Source: Streptomyces parvus (GTDB lineage: Bacteria > Actinomycetota > Actinomycetes > Streptomycetales > Streptomycetaceae). From it: a DNA stretch of 64,000 nt. The notes under the pieces are model-generated. The model was not told the origin of the DNA. It did no database searches and saw only the letters and a program-made list of their open reading frames with translations. The stretch is from contig NZ_BMRY01000002.1 of the NCBI RefSeq assembly GCF_014648875.1, positions 841,961 through 905,960 on the forward strand, in the 5' to 3' direction. Made by a program: the position numbers and the translations under genes. Shown here in pieces: positions 42,524 through 50,585 of this stretch (positions are counted from its first letter, which is position 1; the number at the start of each line of letters is the position of its first letter).

Positions 42524-42895
42524 GTGCGCCCCACGCGTCGACGAACCCGTCTCCTCCTGGCCGTACCGGTGGCCGTCGCCGCCCTCGCCGTACCCCTGGG
42601 CGTCCACGCCGCCAGGGGAGCCGACTCCGGTACGGGAACGGCGCCCCCGAAGCCCGAACCGGCCGGCTCGGAGTGCCGTACGACCGTCGAGGGCTCCCGG
42701 GTCGTCGCGTACTGCCACAACCCGTACCCCTCCGTCGACCTGGTCCGGCTGCACACCGAGTGCGACCGGTGGTGGGACGTCGACGCGGACGGCGAGGTGG
42801 TCGCGGTGGAGCCCGGCCGGACCGTACGGCTGGAGGACCGCTGCTGGAAAGAGGTCACCACCGCCTGGGTCAGCCACCGCCCCGCCCCGTTGTGA
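42524..42895 (+). CDS. Secreted or surface-anchored hypothetical protein
   Basis: The GTG at 42524, after GGGAGGGAG, gives 123 residues. An N-terminal signal sequence is clear (RPTRRRTRLLLAVPVAVAAL then AVPLGVHAARG). The mature part is about 90 residues with four Cys (ECRTT, YCHNP, ECDRW, RCWKE), which could form two disulfides. The sequence EPGRTVRLEDRCWKEVTTAW resembles small secreted Streptomyces proteins without assigned function. It is not obviously linked to either neighbour. Confidence 0.8.
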   Translation: MRPTRRRTRLLLAVPVAVAALAVPLGVHAARGADSGTGTAPPKPEPAGSECRTTVEGSRVVAYCHNPYPSVDLVRLHTECDRWWDVDADGEVVAVEPGRTVRLEDRCWKEVTTAWVSHRPAPL

Positions 42896-42920
42896 GCGAG
42901 ACCCCGAGCCGCGCCGGGTG

Positions 42921-43595
42921 CTACACCCGGTCCGTCAGGCAGTGCAGCGCGTGGCTCGCCGCCTCGGCGGCCGCCGTCTCCGCGTCCCCGGCCCGGATCG
43001 CCTCGACCAGCCGGCCGTGGTCCATGTGGTTCTCCGGTCGCAGCTCGGGGCCCACGTCGCCGCGCAGATAGTCGCGCAGCAGATCCCCGAGGTCGGCGTA
43101 GAGCCCGGTCAGGACGTCGTTGTGCGAGGCGGCGACGACCGCCAGGTGCAGCGTCGCGTCCGCCGCCACGAACGCCTCCGCGTCACCCGACTCCCAGGCC
43201 CCCTCCCGGCGCGCCATCAACGCGTCCAGCTGCCGCAGATCCCGGTCCGTGCGCCGGACCGCCGCCAGCCGGGCCGCCGACGACTCCAGCGTCGAGCGCA
43301 GCTCCGCGACATGCCGGGGGTCGGCCGCCGCGAACCTGCGGTGCATCACCCCGGCCAGCTCGCTCGTGGCGATCACATACGTGCCGGAGCCCTGCCGGAT
43401 GTCCAGCAGCCCGTTGTGCGCGAGCGCCCGCACGGCCTCTCGGACGGTGTTACGGGCCACGCCCAGCTGCTCGACCAGCTCGGGCTCGGTCGGAATCCGC
43501 GAGCCGACCGGCCACTCGCCCGAGGTGATCTGGTTCCGCAACTGGGCGATCACCTGGTCGGAGAGTGCCGAACGCCGAGGAGACGTCAGCGCCAT
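42921..43595 (-). CDS. FadR-type GntR family transcriptional regulator
   Basis: The 224-residue protein has an N-terminal winged helix (RSALSDQVIAQLRNQITSGE then WPVGSRIPTEPELVEQLGVA and RNTVREAVRALAHNGLLDIR, about 8-75). The C-terminal helical FCD domain is about 90-220, with probable metal ligands at Asp/His positions (ATLHLAVVAASHNDV; ENHMDHGRLVEAIRAGD). FCD regulators usually release DNA on binding a small acid. It is divergent from an MFS transporter gene whose promoter contains a palindrome, so that transporter is its probable target. Confidence 0.92.
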   Translation of the reverse strand: MALTSPRRSALSDQVIAQLRNQITSGEWPVGSRIPTEPELVEQLGVARNTVREAVRALAHNGLLDIRQGSGTYVIATSELAGVMHRRFAAADPRHVAELRSTLESSAARLAAVRRTDRDLRQLDALMARREGAWESGDAEAFVAADATLHLAVVAASHNDVLTGLYADLGDLLRDYLRGDVGPELRPENHMDHGRLVEAIRAGDAETAAAEAASHALHCLTDRV

Positions 43596-43684
43596 GGTGC
43601 TCCTTGCTCGTGAGCTTGAGGTCCGGGCCGGATTCTCTCCCGCATTCTCTCAACGCGTGCGGGGGATGCCGGGCTATGGCCGGA

Positions 43685-43725
43685 TTGGACAATCAATCAT
43701 CCCATGATTCTATGATGGCTCCATG
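43685..43725 (+). promoter_or_regulatory. Leaderless MFS promoter with embedded operator
   Basis: TATGAT (43711-43716) is a -10 hexamer six bases before the ATG at 43723. TTGGAC at 43685-43690 may be the -35, although 20 bases away. Between them is a perfect palindrome AATCAT-CCC-ATGATT (43695-43709). A regulator bound there would block polymerase. The divergent FadR-type protein is the obvious candidate. Confidence 0.65.
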
Positions 43726-45021
43726 CCGGACGACGAGACGCAGACCCCGACCCTGAACCGCGAGGCCATCGCGCGCACGCCCCACGACAGCCGGGCCGGG
43801 GCGCTCCCCGGAGCCGCCGAGGGGCCCTCGCCGTGGCTGCTGCGCCTCATCGCCGTGGGGCTCGTCCTGGCCGCGCTCAACCTCCGCCCCGCCATCACCA
43901 GCCTCGGCGCCCTCCTCGAAGAGGTCCGCGAAGGGCTGCACATGAGCGGCAGCGTGGCCGGCGTCCTCACCTCCGTACCGCCCCTGTGCTTCGCCGTCTT
44001 CGGCGTCATGGCGCCGCGCCTCGCCCGCCGCTTCGGCGCGGGCGCCGTCGTCTGCGCGGGCATGGCCGCGATCGCCGTGGGCCTGGTCGTCCGCCCGTAC
44101 ATCGGCTCCACCGCCGGGTTCCTGGCCGCCAGCGCCCTGGCCCTGATGGGCATCGCCGTCAGCAACATCCTGATGCCGGTGATCGTCAAGCGCTGGTTCC
44201 CCGACCGCGTCGGCACCATGACCGGCCTCTACTCCATGGCCCTGGCCCTCGGCACCGCCCTGGCCGCCGCCCTCACCGTCCCCGTCACCGGGGCGCTGGG
44301 CGGCAGCTGGCAGACGGGCCTGGTCGTCTGGGCCGTGCTCGCCGCCGTCGCCGTACTGCCCTGGATCGTGCTCGTGCGCGACCGCACCCCGGCCCCCGGG
44401 CAGCCGGCGCCGGTCGCCGCGAACGCCACCGAGGCGCCGGCCCTGAAGATCACCCGCAGCCGGACCGCCTGGGGCCTCGCCTGCTTCTTCGGGCTCCAGG
44501 CCACCGCCGCGTACATCACCATGGGCTGGATGCCGCAGATCTTCCGCGACGCCGGGGTCTCCGCCGGCACGGCCGGACTCCTGCTCGCGGTCACCATGGC
44601 GATGGGCGTCCCGCTGGCCTTCGTCATCCCCCGGGTCGCCTCCCGGCTCAAGAACCAGGGCCCCATCGTCGTCGTCCTCGGTCTGTGCGGCCTGATCGGC
44701 TACAGCGGCCTCTACCTCGCGCCCGCCGCCGGAGCCTGGGCCTGGGCCCTGCTCCTCGGGGTCGCCAACTGCGCCTTCCCGCTCGCCCTCACCATGATCG
44801 GCATGCGGGCGCGGTCCGGCGCGGGTGTGGTCCGGCTCTCCGCCTTCGCCCAGTCCACCGGCTACCTGCTCTCGATCCCCGGCCCGCTGCTGGTCGGCGT
44901 GCTCTACCAGCACAGCGGCGGCTGGGGGCTGCCGATCGCCCTGATGGCGGGCCTCATGATTCCCCAGATGGTGGCCGGGATCCTCGCCGGCCGGGACCGG
45001 ACGATCGAGGACGAGTGCTGA
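43723..45021 (+). CDS. MFS transporter, CynX/NimT type
   Basis: The 432-residue membrane protein has 12 spans, beginning near residue 38 (LLRLIAVGLVLAALNLRPAI then TSLGALLEEV). The N-terminal LNLRPAITS sequence and the short loops are typical of the cyanate/2-nitroimidazole transporter group (CynX/NimT). The loop between spans 2 and 3 has MAPRLARRFGAGA. NILMPVIVKRWFPDRVGTMT (about 147-166) is strongly conserved in the group. The substrate is unknown. The gene is probably transcribed without a leader from a promoter overlapped by an operator. A 38-residue small membrane protein gene follows after 17 bases. Confidence 0.92.
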   Translation: MPDDETQTPTLNREAIARTPHDSRAGALPGAAEGPSPWLLRLIAVGLVLAALNLRPAITSLGALLEEVREGLHMSGSVAGVLTSVPPLCFAVFGVMAPRLARRFGAGAVVCAGMAAIAVGLVVRPYIGSTAGFLAASALALMGIAVSNILMPVIVKRWFPDRVGTMTGLYSMALALGTALAAALTVPVTGALGGSWQTGLVVWAVLAAVAVLPWIVLVRDRTPAPGQPAPVAANATEAPALKITRSRTAWGLACFFGLQATAAYITMGWMPQIFRDAGVSAGTAGLLLAVTMAMGVPLAFVIPRVASRLKNQGPIVVVLGLCGLIGYSGLYLAPAAGAWAWALLLGVANCAFPLALTMIGMRARSGAGVVRLSAFAQSTGYLLSIPGPLLVGVLYQHSGGWGLPIALMAGLMIPQMVAGILAGRDRTIEDEC

Positions 45022-45038
45022 GATGCGACACTGGCCTC

Positions 45039-45155
45039 ATGCCAGTGCTCGATCCGAATCCCCAGAACGGCCAGAAGAAGCTTCTCCTCGTGTTCGGCGC
45101 GATGCTTCTCGTCACCGTCGTCATCGGTGTCATCGCCACGATCGCCTCGCCCTGA
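45039..45155 (+). CDS. 38-residue transporter-associated small membrane protein (SGM_5486 type)
   Basis: The ATG at 45039 opens MPVLDPNPQNGQKKLLLVFG then AMLLVTVVIGVIATIASP. It has a polar, basic N-terminus and a single span (about 15-36). The sequence matches, as I recall, the SGM_5486 family of tiny proteins found beside MFS transporters in Streptomyces. It begins 17 bases after the transporter stop and is likely a subunit or regulator of it. Confidence 0.75.
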   Translation: MPVLDPNPQNGQKKLLLVFGAMLLVTVVIGVIATIASP

Positions 45156-45173
45156 CGCCCCCGAACCCCCGAG

Positions 45174-45191
45174 GGTGGGGCTAGCCCCACC
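45174..45191. promoter_or_regulatory. Perfect 18-bp palindrome
   Basis: GGTGGGGCTAGCCCCACC is a perfect palindrome about 20 bases after the small transporter-associated gene and 110 bases before the gene at 45303. It could end the transporter transcript, but the absence of a loop argues for a protein-binding site. CCCCTAGGGG (45195-45204) follows directly. Confidence 0.5.
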
Positions 45192-45302
45192 TTCCCCTAG
45201 GGGGCCAGGGTCAGGGTGAAGTGGGTGGATCACCGGATGGGACCGGCCGTCCCCGTTCCGTAGGTTCTTCGGTAACGACCCGATGACTTGACGGAGGCGC
45301 AC

Positions 45303-45509
45303 ATGCCGGCACCGACGCACACCAGGTCCCACCGACCGGCCGCCGACGGTGTCGAGATCCGGCTGCCCTGGTGGGCGGTCGCCCTGCCCGCCGTCGTCTT
45401 CGCCGCGCTGCTGCTGATGATCCTCAGCCCCGGACAGGCCCAGGCCGCCACCGCCGACCCCGCGCTCGGACAGCTGATCGAGCGCACCTACCAGCTGCTG
45501 TTCCGCTGA
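45303..45509 (+). CDS. Small single-span membrane protein
   Basis: The ATG at 45303 follows GGAGG and gives 68 residues. A polar N-terminus of 22 residues precedes one span (LPWWAVALPAVVFAALLLMI, about 22-41) and an external tail SPGQAQAATADPALGQLIER then TYQLLFR. It could also be read as an uncleaved signal anchor. No family is recognised. Confidence 0.7.
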   Translation: MPAPTHTRSHRPAADGVEIRLPWWAVALPAVVFAALLLMILSPGQAQAATADPALGQLIERTYQLLFR

Positions 45510-45601
45510 GCCGGAGCCGCCCCGGACCAGCGCGTGAACTGTCCGGACGAGCCCGTCAACACCCTGCGCCGTAGGGCGCGTTTCATGCGAAGCTGAGATG
45601 T

Positions 45602-46120
45602 ATGAGCGTCGAGACACCTCGCAGGATCGTCCTTCTCCGGCATGCCAAGGCGGAATGGTCACAGGCTTCCGACCATGAGCGCCCGCTGGCCGAGCGCGGC
45701 CGAAAGGACGCGCCCGTCGCCGGCCGCAGGCTCGCCGATTCCGGCATCGACTTCGATCTGGCCCTCTGCTCCAGTGCCGCCAGGACACGGGAGACCTGGA
45801 AGCTGGCGGTCCATGAATTCTCCCAGCGCCCCCGGACCGTCTATGAGGAGAGGCTGTACGAGGCCTCCCTCGGCGACCTGATCGCCCTGTTCAACGAGAC
45901 CCCCGACGACGTGCGCAACCTCCTGGTCATCGGCCACAACCCCGGAATGCACGGGGCCGCCGACGCCCTTTCCGGCTCGGCAGAGGGCGACACCCTGGCC
46001 CGGATGACCCGGGACGGTTTCCCCACCGCCGCCTACGCCGTGGTGGAGTTCCCCGGCTCCTGGAAGAGCGTGGAGCACGGGGCGGGCAGACTCACGGAGT
46101 ACTGGACCCCGAACGACTGA
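45602..46120 (+). CDS. SixA-type histidine phosphatase
   Basis: The 172-residue protein of the histidine phosphatase superfamily has the phosphoacceptor RHAKAEW (about residues 13-19), HERPLAERGRKDAPVAGRRL (about 25-44), and the second catalytic His in VIGHNPGMHGAADAL (about 104-118). E. coli SixA removes phosphate from histidine on phosphotransfer proteins. In Streptomyces the target is not known, and phosphohistidine or nucleotide substrates are possible. It stands alone, followed by a 20-bp terminator. Confidence 0.9.
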   Translation: MSVETPRRIVLLRHAKAEWSQASDHERPLAERGRKDAPVAGRRLADSGIDFDLALCSSAARTRETWKLAVHEFSQRPRTVYEERLYEASLGDLIALFNETPDDVRNLLVIGHNPGMHGAADALSGSAEGDTLARMTRDGFPTAAYAVVEFPGSWKSVEHGAGRLTEYWTPND

Positions 46121-46143
46121 TCACGCGCAGAACCACTGAGCAC

Positions 46144-46188
46144 GCGCACAGGGCCCCGGCACCACTGCGGTGCCGGGGCCCTGTGCGC
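46144..46188. terminator. Strong bidirectional hairpin terminator
   Basis: A perfect 20-bp stem (GCGCACAGGGCCCCGGCACC with its complement) has the loop ACTGC. It lies between the convergent sixA-like gene and serB. Confidence 0.88.
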
Positions 46189-46202
46189 GCGCTCGGACGG
46201 GT

Positions 46203-47507
46203 TCAGTCGACGAGCCCGTCCGCCGCCTCGACCTCTTCCCGGGTGATGCCGAGCAGATAGAGCACGGTGTCCAGGAACGGCACGTTCACCGCGGTGTGCG
46301 CCGCCTCGCGGACCAGCGGCTTGGCGTTGAACGCGACGCCGAGCCCGGCGGTGTTCAGCATGTCGAGATCGTTCGCCCCGTCCCCGATCGCCACCGTCTG
46401 GTCCAGTGGTACGCCCGCCTGCTCGGCGAAGCTGCGCAGCAGCCGGGCCTTGCCCGCCCGGTCCACCACCTCGCCGACGACCCGGCCGGTGAGCTTGCCG
46501 TCCACCACTTCCAGGGTGTTGGCCGAGGCGAAGTCCAGGCCGAGCCGCTCCTTCAGGTCGTCCGTGACCTGGGTGAAACCGCCGGAGACGACGCCGACCT
46601 GGTAGCCGAGCCGCTTCAGCGTACGGATCAGGGTGCGGGCGCCGGGGGTGAGCCGTACCTCGGTGCGGACCTTGTCCACCACCGACGCGTCCAGCCCGGC
46701 CAGCAGCGCGACCCGGGCGTGCAGCGACTGCTCGAAGTCCAGCTCGCCACGCATCGCCTGCTCGGTCACCTCGGCGACCTTGTCCTCGCAGCCCGCGTGC
46801 GCGGCGAAGAGCTCGATCACCTCGTCCTGGATCAGCGTGGAGTCGACGTCCATGACCACCAGCCGCTGGGCCCGCCGGCTCAGCCCGGCCGAGACCACCG
46901 CGACATCCACGCCGATCTCGGCGGCCTCGGTCGCGAGCGCGGTCCGCAGCTCCGCGGTCCCGGTCCCCGACACCGCGAACTCGACGGCGGTGACCGGGTA
47001 CTTCGCCAGCCGGAAGATACGGTCGATGTTCCCGCCGGTCGAGGTGATGGTGGCCGCTATGGCGGCGGTCGACTCGGCGGTGAGCGGGTGCCCCAGCACC
47101 ATCACATGGGAACGGCCGTCACCGCGGGGCCGGTTGTCACCGATGCCGGAGATGATCTCGGCCTGCAGCTTCAGGGAGTCGGCCCAGCTGTGCACGGTCG
47201 CCCGCAGGTCACCCTCGGTCGTCCCGCCCGCCGTGGGCGCGGTGACCAGGGCGCACAGCACGATGCGGCCACGGGTGACGACCTGCTCGATGTCCACGAC
47301 GTCGACCGCGTACGCGGCGAGGGTGTCGAAGAGCCCGGCGGTGATACCGGGACGGTCCTTGCCGAAGATCTTGACCAGCAGCGTGGGTGCGTCGCTGCCC
47401 GGAGGGGGCCCGTCGCCGGTCCCGCCGACCCGACGGGGCCCGAGGGGCTCAAGGGACTCAGAGGGCTCAGAAGAGGAGGGGTGCTCAGGTGGCTGAGATG
47501 CGCTCAT
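46203..47507 (-). CDS. serB: Phosphoserine phosphatase with N-terminal ACT domains
   Basis: The ATG at 47507 gives 434 residues. After a Ser/Pro/Glu-rich 40-residue tail come two ACT-like modules (about 42-115, LLVKIFGKDRPGITAGLFDT; and about 130-205, MVLGHPLTAESTAAIAATIT). The HAD phosphatase domain follows, with nucleophile motif VVMDVDSTLIQDEVIELFAA (about 217-236), the SGGFTQV motif and the acidic GDGANDLDML. It releases serine from 3-phosphoserine, the last step of serine synthesis. The ACT modules suggest feedback by serine. A longer reading to 47666 is less likely because of poor sequence content. Confidence 0.95.
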   Translation of the reverse strand: MSASQPPEHPSSSEPSESLEPLGPRRVGGTGDGPPPGSDAPTLLVKIFGKDRPGITAGLFDTLAAYAVDVVDIEQVVTRGRIVLCALVTAPTAGGTTEGDLRATVHSWADSLKLQAEIISGIGDNRPRGDGRSHVMVLGHPLTAESTAAIAATITSTGGNIDRIFRLAKYPVTAVEFAVSGTGTAELRTALATEAAEIGVDVAVVSAGLSRRAQRLVVMDVDSTLIQDEVIELFAAHAGCEDKVAEVTEQAMRGELDFEQSLHARVALLAGLDASVVDKVRTEVRLTPGARTLIRTLKRLGYQVGVVSGGFTQVTDDLKERLGLDFASANTLEVVDGKLTGRVVGEVVDRAGKARLLRSFAEQAGVPLDQTVAIGDGANDLDMLNTAGLGVAFNAKPLVREAAHTAVNVPFLDTVLYLLGITREEVEAADGLVD

Positions 47508-47876
47508 GGTGCTTCCACCGTATCGGTCCCGCCCTCTCCTCCGGCCGCCCGTCCCGAGTACCGGACGGAATCCCACCGGTACCGCCGACGACGCGTCCGG
47601 ATCTGGCCGGTACGCGTCTTGCGCCCGGCCGCGTCGGCTGTCTCGTATCTTCCGATATCGCGTCACTGGAGATCTTCTGGGCGATAACCAACCATTCGCT
47701 CGACCTTGGTGGTGTCCGGGACCTTTTCACCCCCCCCGCTGTCGGGGTGTTCGCGCAGGTCTCCCCGCGCTCTTCACCCGCCCGACTTTCGGATCGGGGA
47801 CAGGTCCTGGAATAGTTCCCCACGATGTTCAGCATCCCTAGACTCCCTGCGACGGGGGTATCACGGGGGACAACTA
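47508..47876. other. Intergenic region between serB and the FHA-ABC gene
   Basis: This 369-bp gap has no supported gene. It is less G+C-rich than average near 47640-47720. A -10-like TAGACT (about 47839) stands about 38 bases before the GTG start of the transporter gene, so its promoter is probably there. Confidence 0.4.
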
Positions 47877-50492
47877 GTGGGGCGCGGAGTGCCGGAACTC
47901 GTACTGGAATTGAATGGCAGCACCTGGACGCTCGATCCGTCCAGGTCGTACACCCTTGGACGTGATCCGCAGGGCGACCTGACGATCGACGACGCCAGAG
48001 TGTCGTGGCGGCACGCCACGATCAGCTGGAACGGCCGGAGTTGGTCCATCGAGGACCACGGCAGCACCAACGGCACCTATGTGCAGGGCCGACGCATCCA
48101 GCAGGTGGAGCTCGGCGCCGGTTCGGTGCTGCACCTGGGCAACGCCACCGACGGGCCCCGGGTGAGCCTCAGCGCCGCCGCGGGAGCCGGCGTGGCCGGC
48201 GGCCAGGCGGCCGGCGCGCAGCAGGCCCCGGCGCACCAGCCCCACCAGCAGCCCCAGGGCGGCGCCGCGGGCTGGCACGGACAGCAGGCGCCCGCCCAGC
48301 ACCAGGCGCCGGCGCACCACCAGGCCCCTGCCCAGCAGCAGGCCTGGCAGCAGCCGCAGGCCCCCCAGCAGCAGGTCCCGCACCAGCAGCCCGTGCACCA
48401 GAACGTGCCGCACCAGCAGAACCCCGGGCAGCAGGGCGGACCCGGACAGGGCGATGCCGCGGGGGCGCCGCCGGTCTACGGCGACCGCAGCCCCACCACG
48501 TTCCACCAGCTGGCCCTCGGCCGGGTCATGCGCATCGGTCGCGCGCTGGAGAACGAACTGGTCGTCTCCGACCTCCAGGTCTCCCGCCACCACGCCGAGT
48601 TCCACGCGACGCCCGACGGCCGCTTCGAGATCCGCGACCTCGGCTCGCACAACGGCACGTACGTCAACGGTCTGCCGCTCCACAAGTCCGGCTCGGCCCT
48701 CATCGGCCCGAACGACATCGTCGGCGTCGGCCACTCGACGTTCCGGCTGGTCGGCGACCGGCTGGAAGAGTTCGTCGACACCGGTGAGGTCTCCTTCTCC
48801 GCCCGCCACCTCACGGTGACGGTCGACGGCGGCAAGCAGATCCTCAAGGACGTCTCCTTCGGCGTCCCCGAGAAGTCGCTGATCGCGGTCATCGGCCCGT
48901 CCGGTTCCGGAAAGTCCACCCTGCTCAAGGCGCTCACCGGCTACCGGCCCGCCAACCAGGGTGACGTCCTCTACGACAACCGGAACCTGTACAAGCAGTT
49001 CGCCGAGCTCCGCCAGCGCATCGGTCTGGTCCCGCAGGACGACATCCTGCACAAGGAACTGACCGTCGCCAAGGCCCTCAAGTACGCGGCCAAGCTCCGC
49101 TTCCCCGCGGACACCACCGAGGCCGAGCGCCAGTCCCGGATCACCGAGGTCCTCGCCGAGCTCAAGCTCGACATCCACAAGGACAAGAAGATCACCTCGC
49201 TCTCCGGCGGCCAGCGCAAGCGCGTCTCGGTCGCCCTGGAGCTGCTCACCAAGCCGTCGCTGATCTTCCTGGACGAGCCGACCTCCGGCCTCGACCCGGG
49301 CATGGACCGCGATGTCATGCAGCTGCTGCGCGGCCTCGCCGACGACGGCCGCACCGTGCTCGTGGTCACGCACTCGGTCGCCGAGCTGGCGATCTGCGAC
49401 AAGCTCCTCGTGATGGCGCCCGGCGGTTCCGTCGCCTACTTCGGTCCGCCGGAGGAGGCGCTGAACTTCTTCGGCTACACCAGCTGGGCCGACGTCTTCT
49501 CCGCCTTCGAGAACTACCGCGACTACGACTGGGCGGGCCGCTGGCGCGGTTCGCAGCACTACCAGATGTACGCCGCCGACATCGACGCGGTCGCGGCCCA
49601 GCCGGTCAACATGCCCCCGCCCCAGCAGATGAGGCCCCCGAAGGCGCAGAGCTGGGGTACACAGCTGTGGACCCTGGTGCGCCGGTACACCTCCGTGATC
49701 GCCTCCGACAAGGCCTTCCTCGGCCTGATGGTGGCGCTGCCCGCGGTGATCGGTGTGCTGGCCGCGGTCATCCCGGCGGACTTCGGGCTGGCCCCGCCCA
49801 CCCCGCCGACCCAGTTCAACGGCAAGGCCGGAATGATCCTGCTGATCCTCGCGGTCGGCATCTGCCTGGCCGGATCGGCCAGCTCCGTACGAGAACTGAT
49901 CAAGGAACGCGTGATCTACGAACGGGAACGGGCCACCGGCCTCTCCCGCTCGGCCTATCTGACGTCCAAGGTGATCGTCCTCGGCGTGATCACGGCCTTC
50001 CAGAGCGTCATCCTCTGCGGCATCTGCTTCGCCGTCCGTGATCTGCCGGAGGAGGGGCTGTTCATGCCTCCGGCCGTCGAGATCTGCATCTCGATCGTGG
50101 CCCTCGGGTTCACCTCGATGATGTTCGGCCTGATGATCTCCGCGATGGTCAAGACCTCCGAGATGACCATGCCCCTGCTGGTCATGTTCGCGATCGTCCA
50201 GCTGGTGTTCACCGGCGTCCTCTTCCAGGTGTACGGCACCCCCGGCCTGGAGCAGCTCACCTGGCTGATGCCGTCCCGCTGGGGCGTTGCCGCGGCCGGC
50301 AGCACGCTGGACCTGGCCCACCTGATGCCGCCGTGGGACCCGAAGAACCCGACCGACCTGGACCCGCTCTGGGAGGCCACGGCGACCCAGTGGGGGATCA
50401 ACATCTTCGTGCTTCTGGTGATCGGCCTCGTCTGCGCCGTCGCGGTCGCGCGCCTGCTGCGCCGCCACGAGCCCGAGGTCATGCGCAAGTAA
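47877..50492 (+). CDS. ABC exporter with two FHA domains (Rv1747-like)
   Basis: The GTG at 47877 gives 871 residues. FHA domain 1 (about 5-95) has YTLGRDPQGDLTIDDARVSW RHA and DHGSTNGTYVQG. A Gln/Pro/Ala/His-rich linker (about 105-200) follows. FHA domain 2 (about 210-290) has GRALENELVVSDLQVSRHHA and DLGSHNGTYVNG. The ABC domain (about 305-535) has GPSGSGKST, LSGGQRKRVSVALELL and LIFLDEPTSGLD. The C-terminal part holds six spans of the ABC-2 permease type (about 620-865). The domain order equals Mycobacterium tuberculosis Rv1747, whose FHA domains bind Ser/Thr-kinase phosphothreonines. Export of a lipid or glycoconjugate under kinase control is a reasonable guess. Confidence 0.93.
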   Translation: MGRGVPELVLELNGSTWTLDPSRSYTLGRDPQGDLTIDDARVSWRHATISWNGRSWSIEDHGSTNGTYVQGRRIQQVELGAGSVLHLGNATDGPRVSLSAAAGAGVAGGQAAGAQQAPAHQPHQQPQGGAAGWHGQQAPAQHQAPAHHQAPAQQQAWQQPQAPQQQVPHQQPVHQNVPHQQNPGQQGGPGQGDAAGAPPVYGDRSPTTFHQLALGRVMRIGRALENELVVSDLQVSRHHAEFHATPDGRFEIRDLGSHNGTYVNGLPLHKSGSALIGPNDIVGVGHSTFRLVGDRLEEFVDTGEVSFSARHLTVTVDGGKQILKDVSFGVPEKSLIAVIGPSGSGKSTLLKALTGYRPANQGDVLYDNRNLYKQFAELRQRIGLVPQDDILHKELTVAKALKYAAKLRFPADTTEAERQSRITEVLAELKLDIHKDKKITSLSGGQRKRVSVALELLTKPSLIFLDEPTSGLDPGMDRDVMQLLRGLADDGRTVLVVTHSVAELAICDKLLVMAPGGSVAYFGPPEEALNFFGYTSWADVFSAFENYRDYDWAGRWRGSQHYQMYAADIDAVAAQPVNMPPPQQMRPPKAQSWGTQLWTLVRRYTSVIASDKAFLGLMVALPAVIGVLAAVIPADFGLAPPTPPTQFNGKAGMILLILAVGICLAGSASSVRELIKERVIYERERATGLSRSAYLTSKVIVLGVITAFQSVILCGICFAVRDLPEEGLFMPPAVEICISIVALGFTSMMFGLMISAMVKTSEMTMPLLVMFAIVQLVFTGVLFQVYGTPGLEQLTWLMPSRWGVAAAGSTLDLAHLMPPWDPKNPTDLDPLWEATATQWGINIFVLLVIGLVCAVAVARLLRRHEPEVMRK

Positions 50493-50510
50493 GGACCGGG
50501 TACGACACCG

Positions 50511-50540
50511 AGGCCGGCACCCCCGCGGGGGTGCCGGCCT
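50511..50540 (+). terminator. Hairpin terminator after the FHA-ABC gene
   Basis: A perfect palindrome of 14-base arms (AGGCCGGCACCCCC and its complement) with a GC centre lies 18 bases after the stop codon. It is also placed to stop the convergent gene at 50586. Confidence 0.8.
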
Positions 50541-50585
50541 TCGGCGTGCGTACGGCTGGTCTCGGAGAAGCGGAGACCCGGCGGA

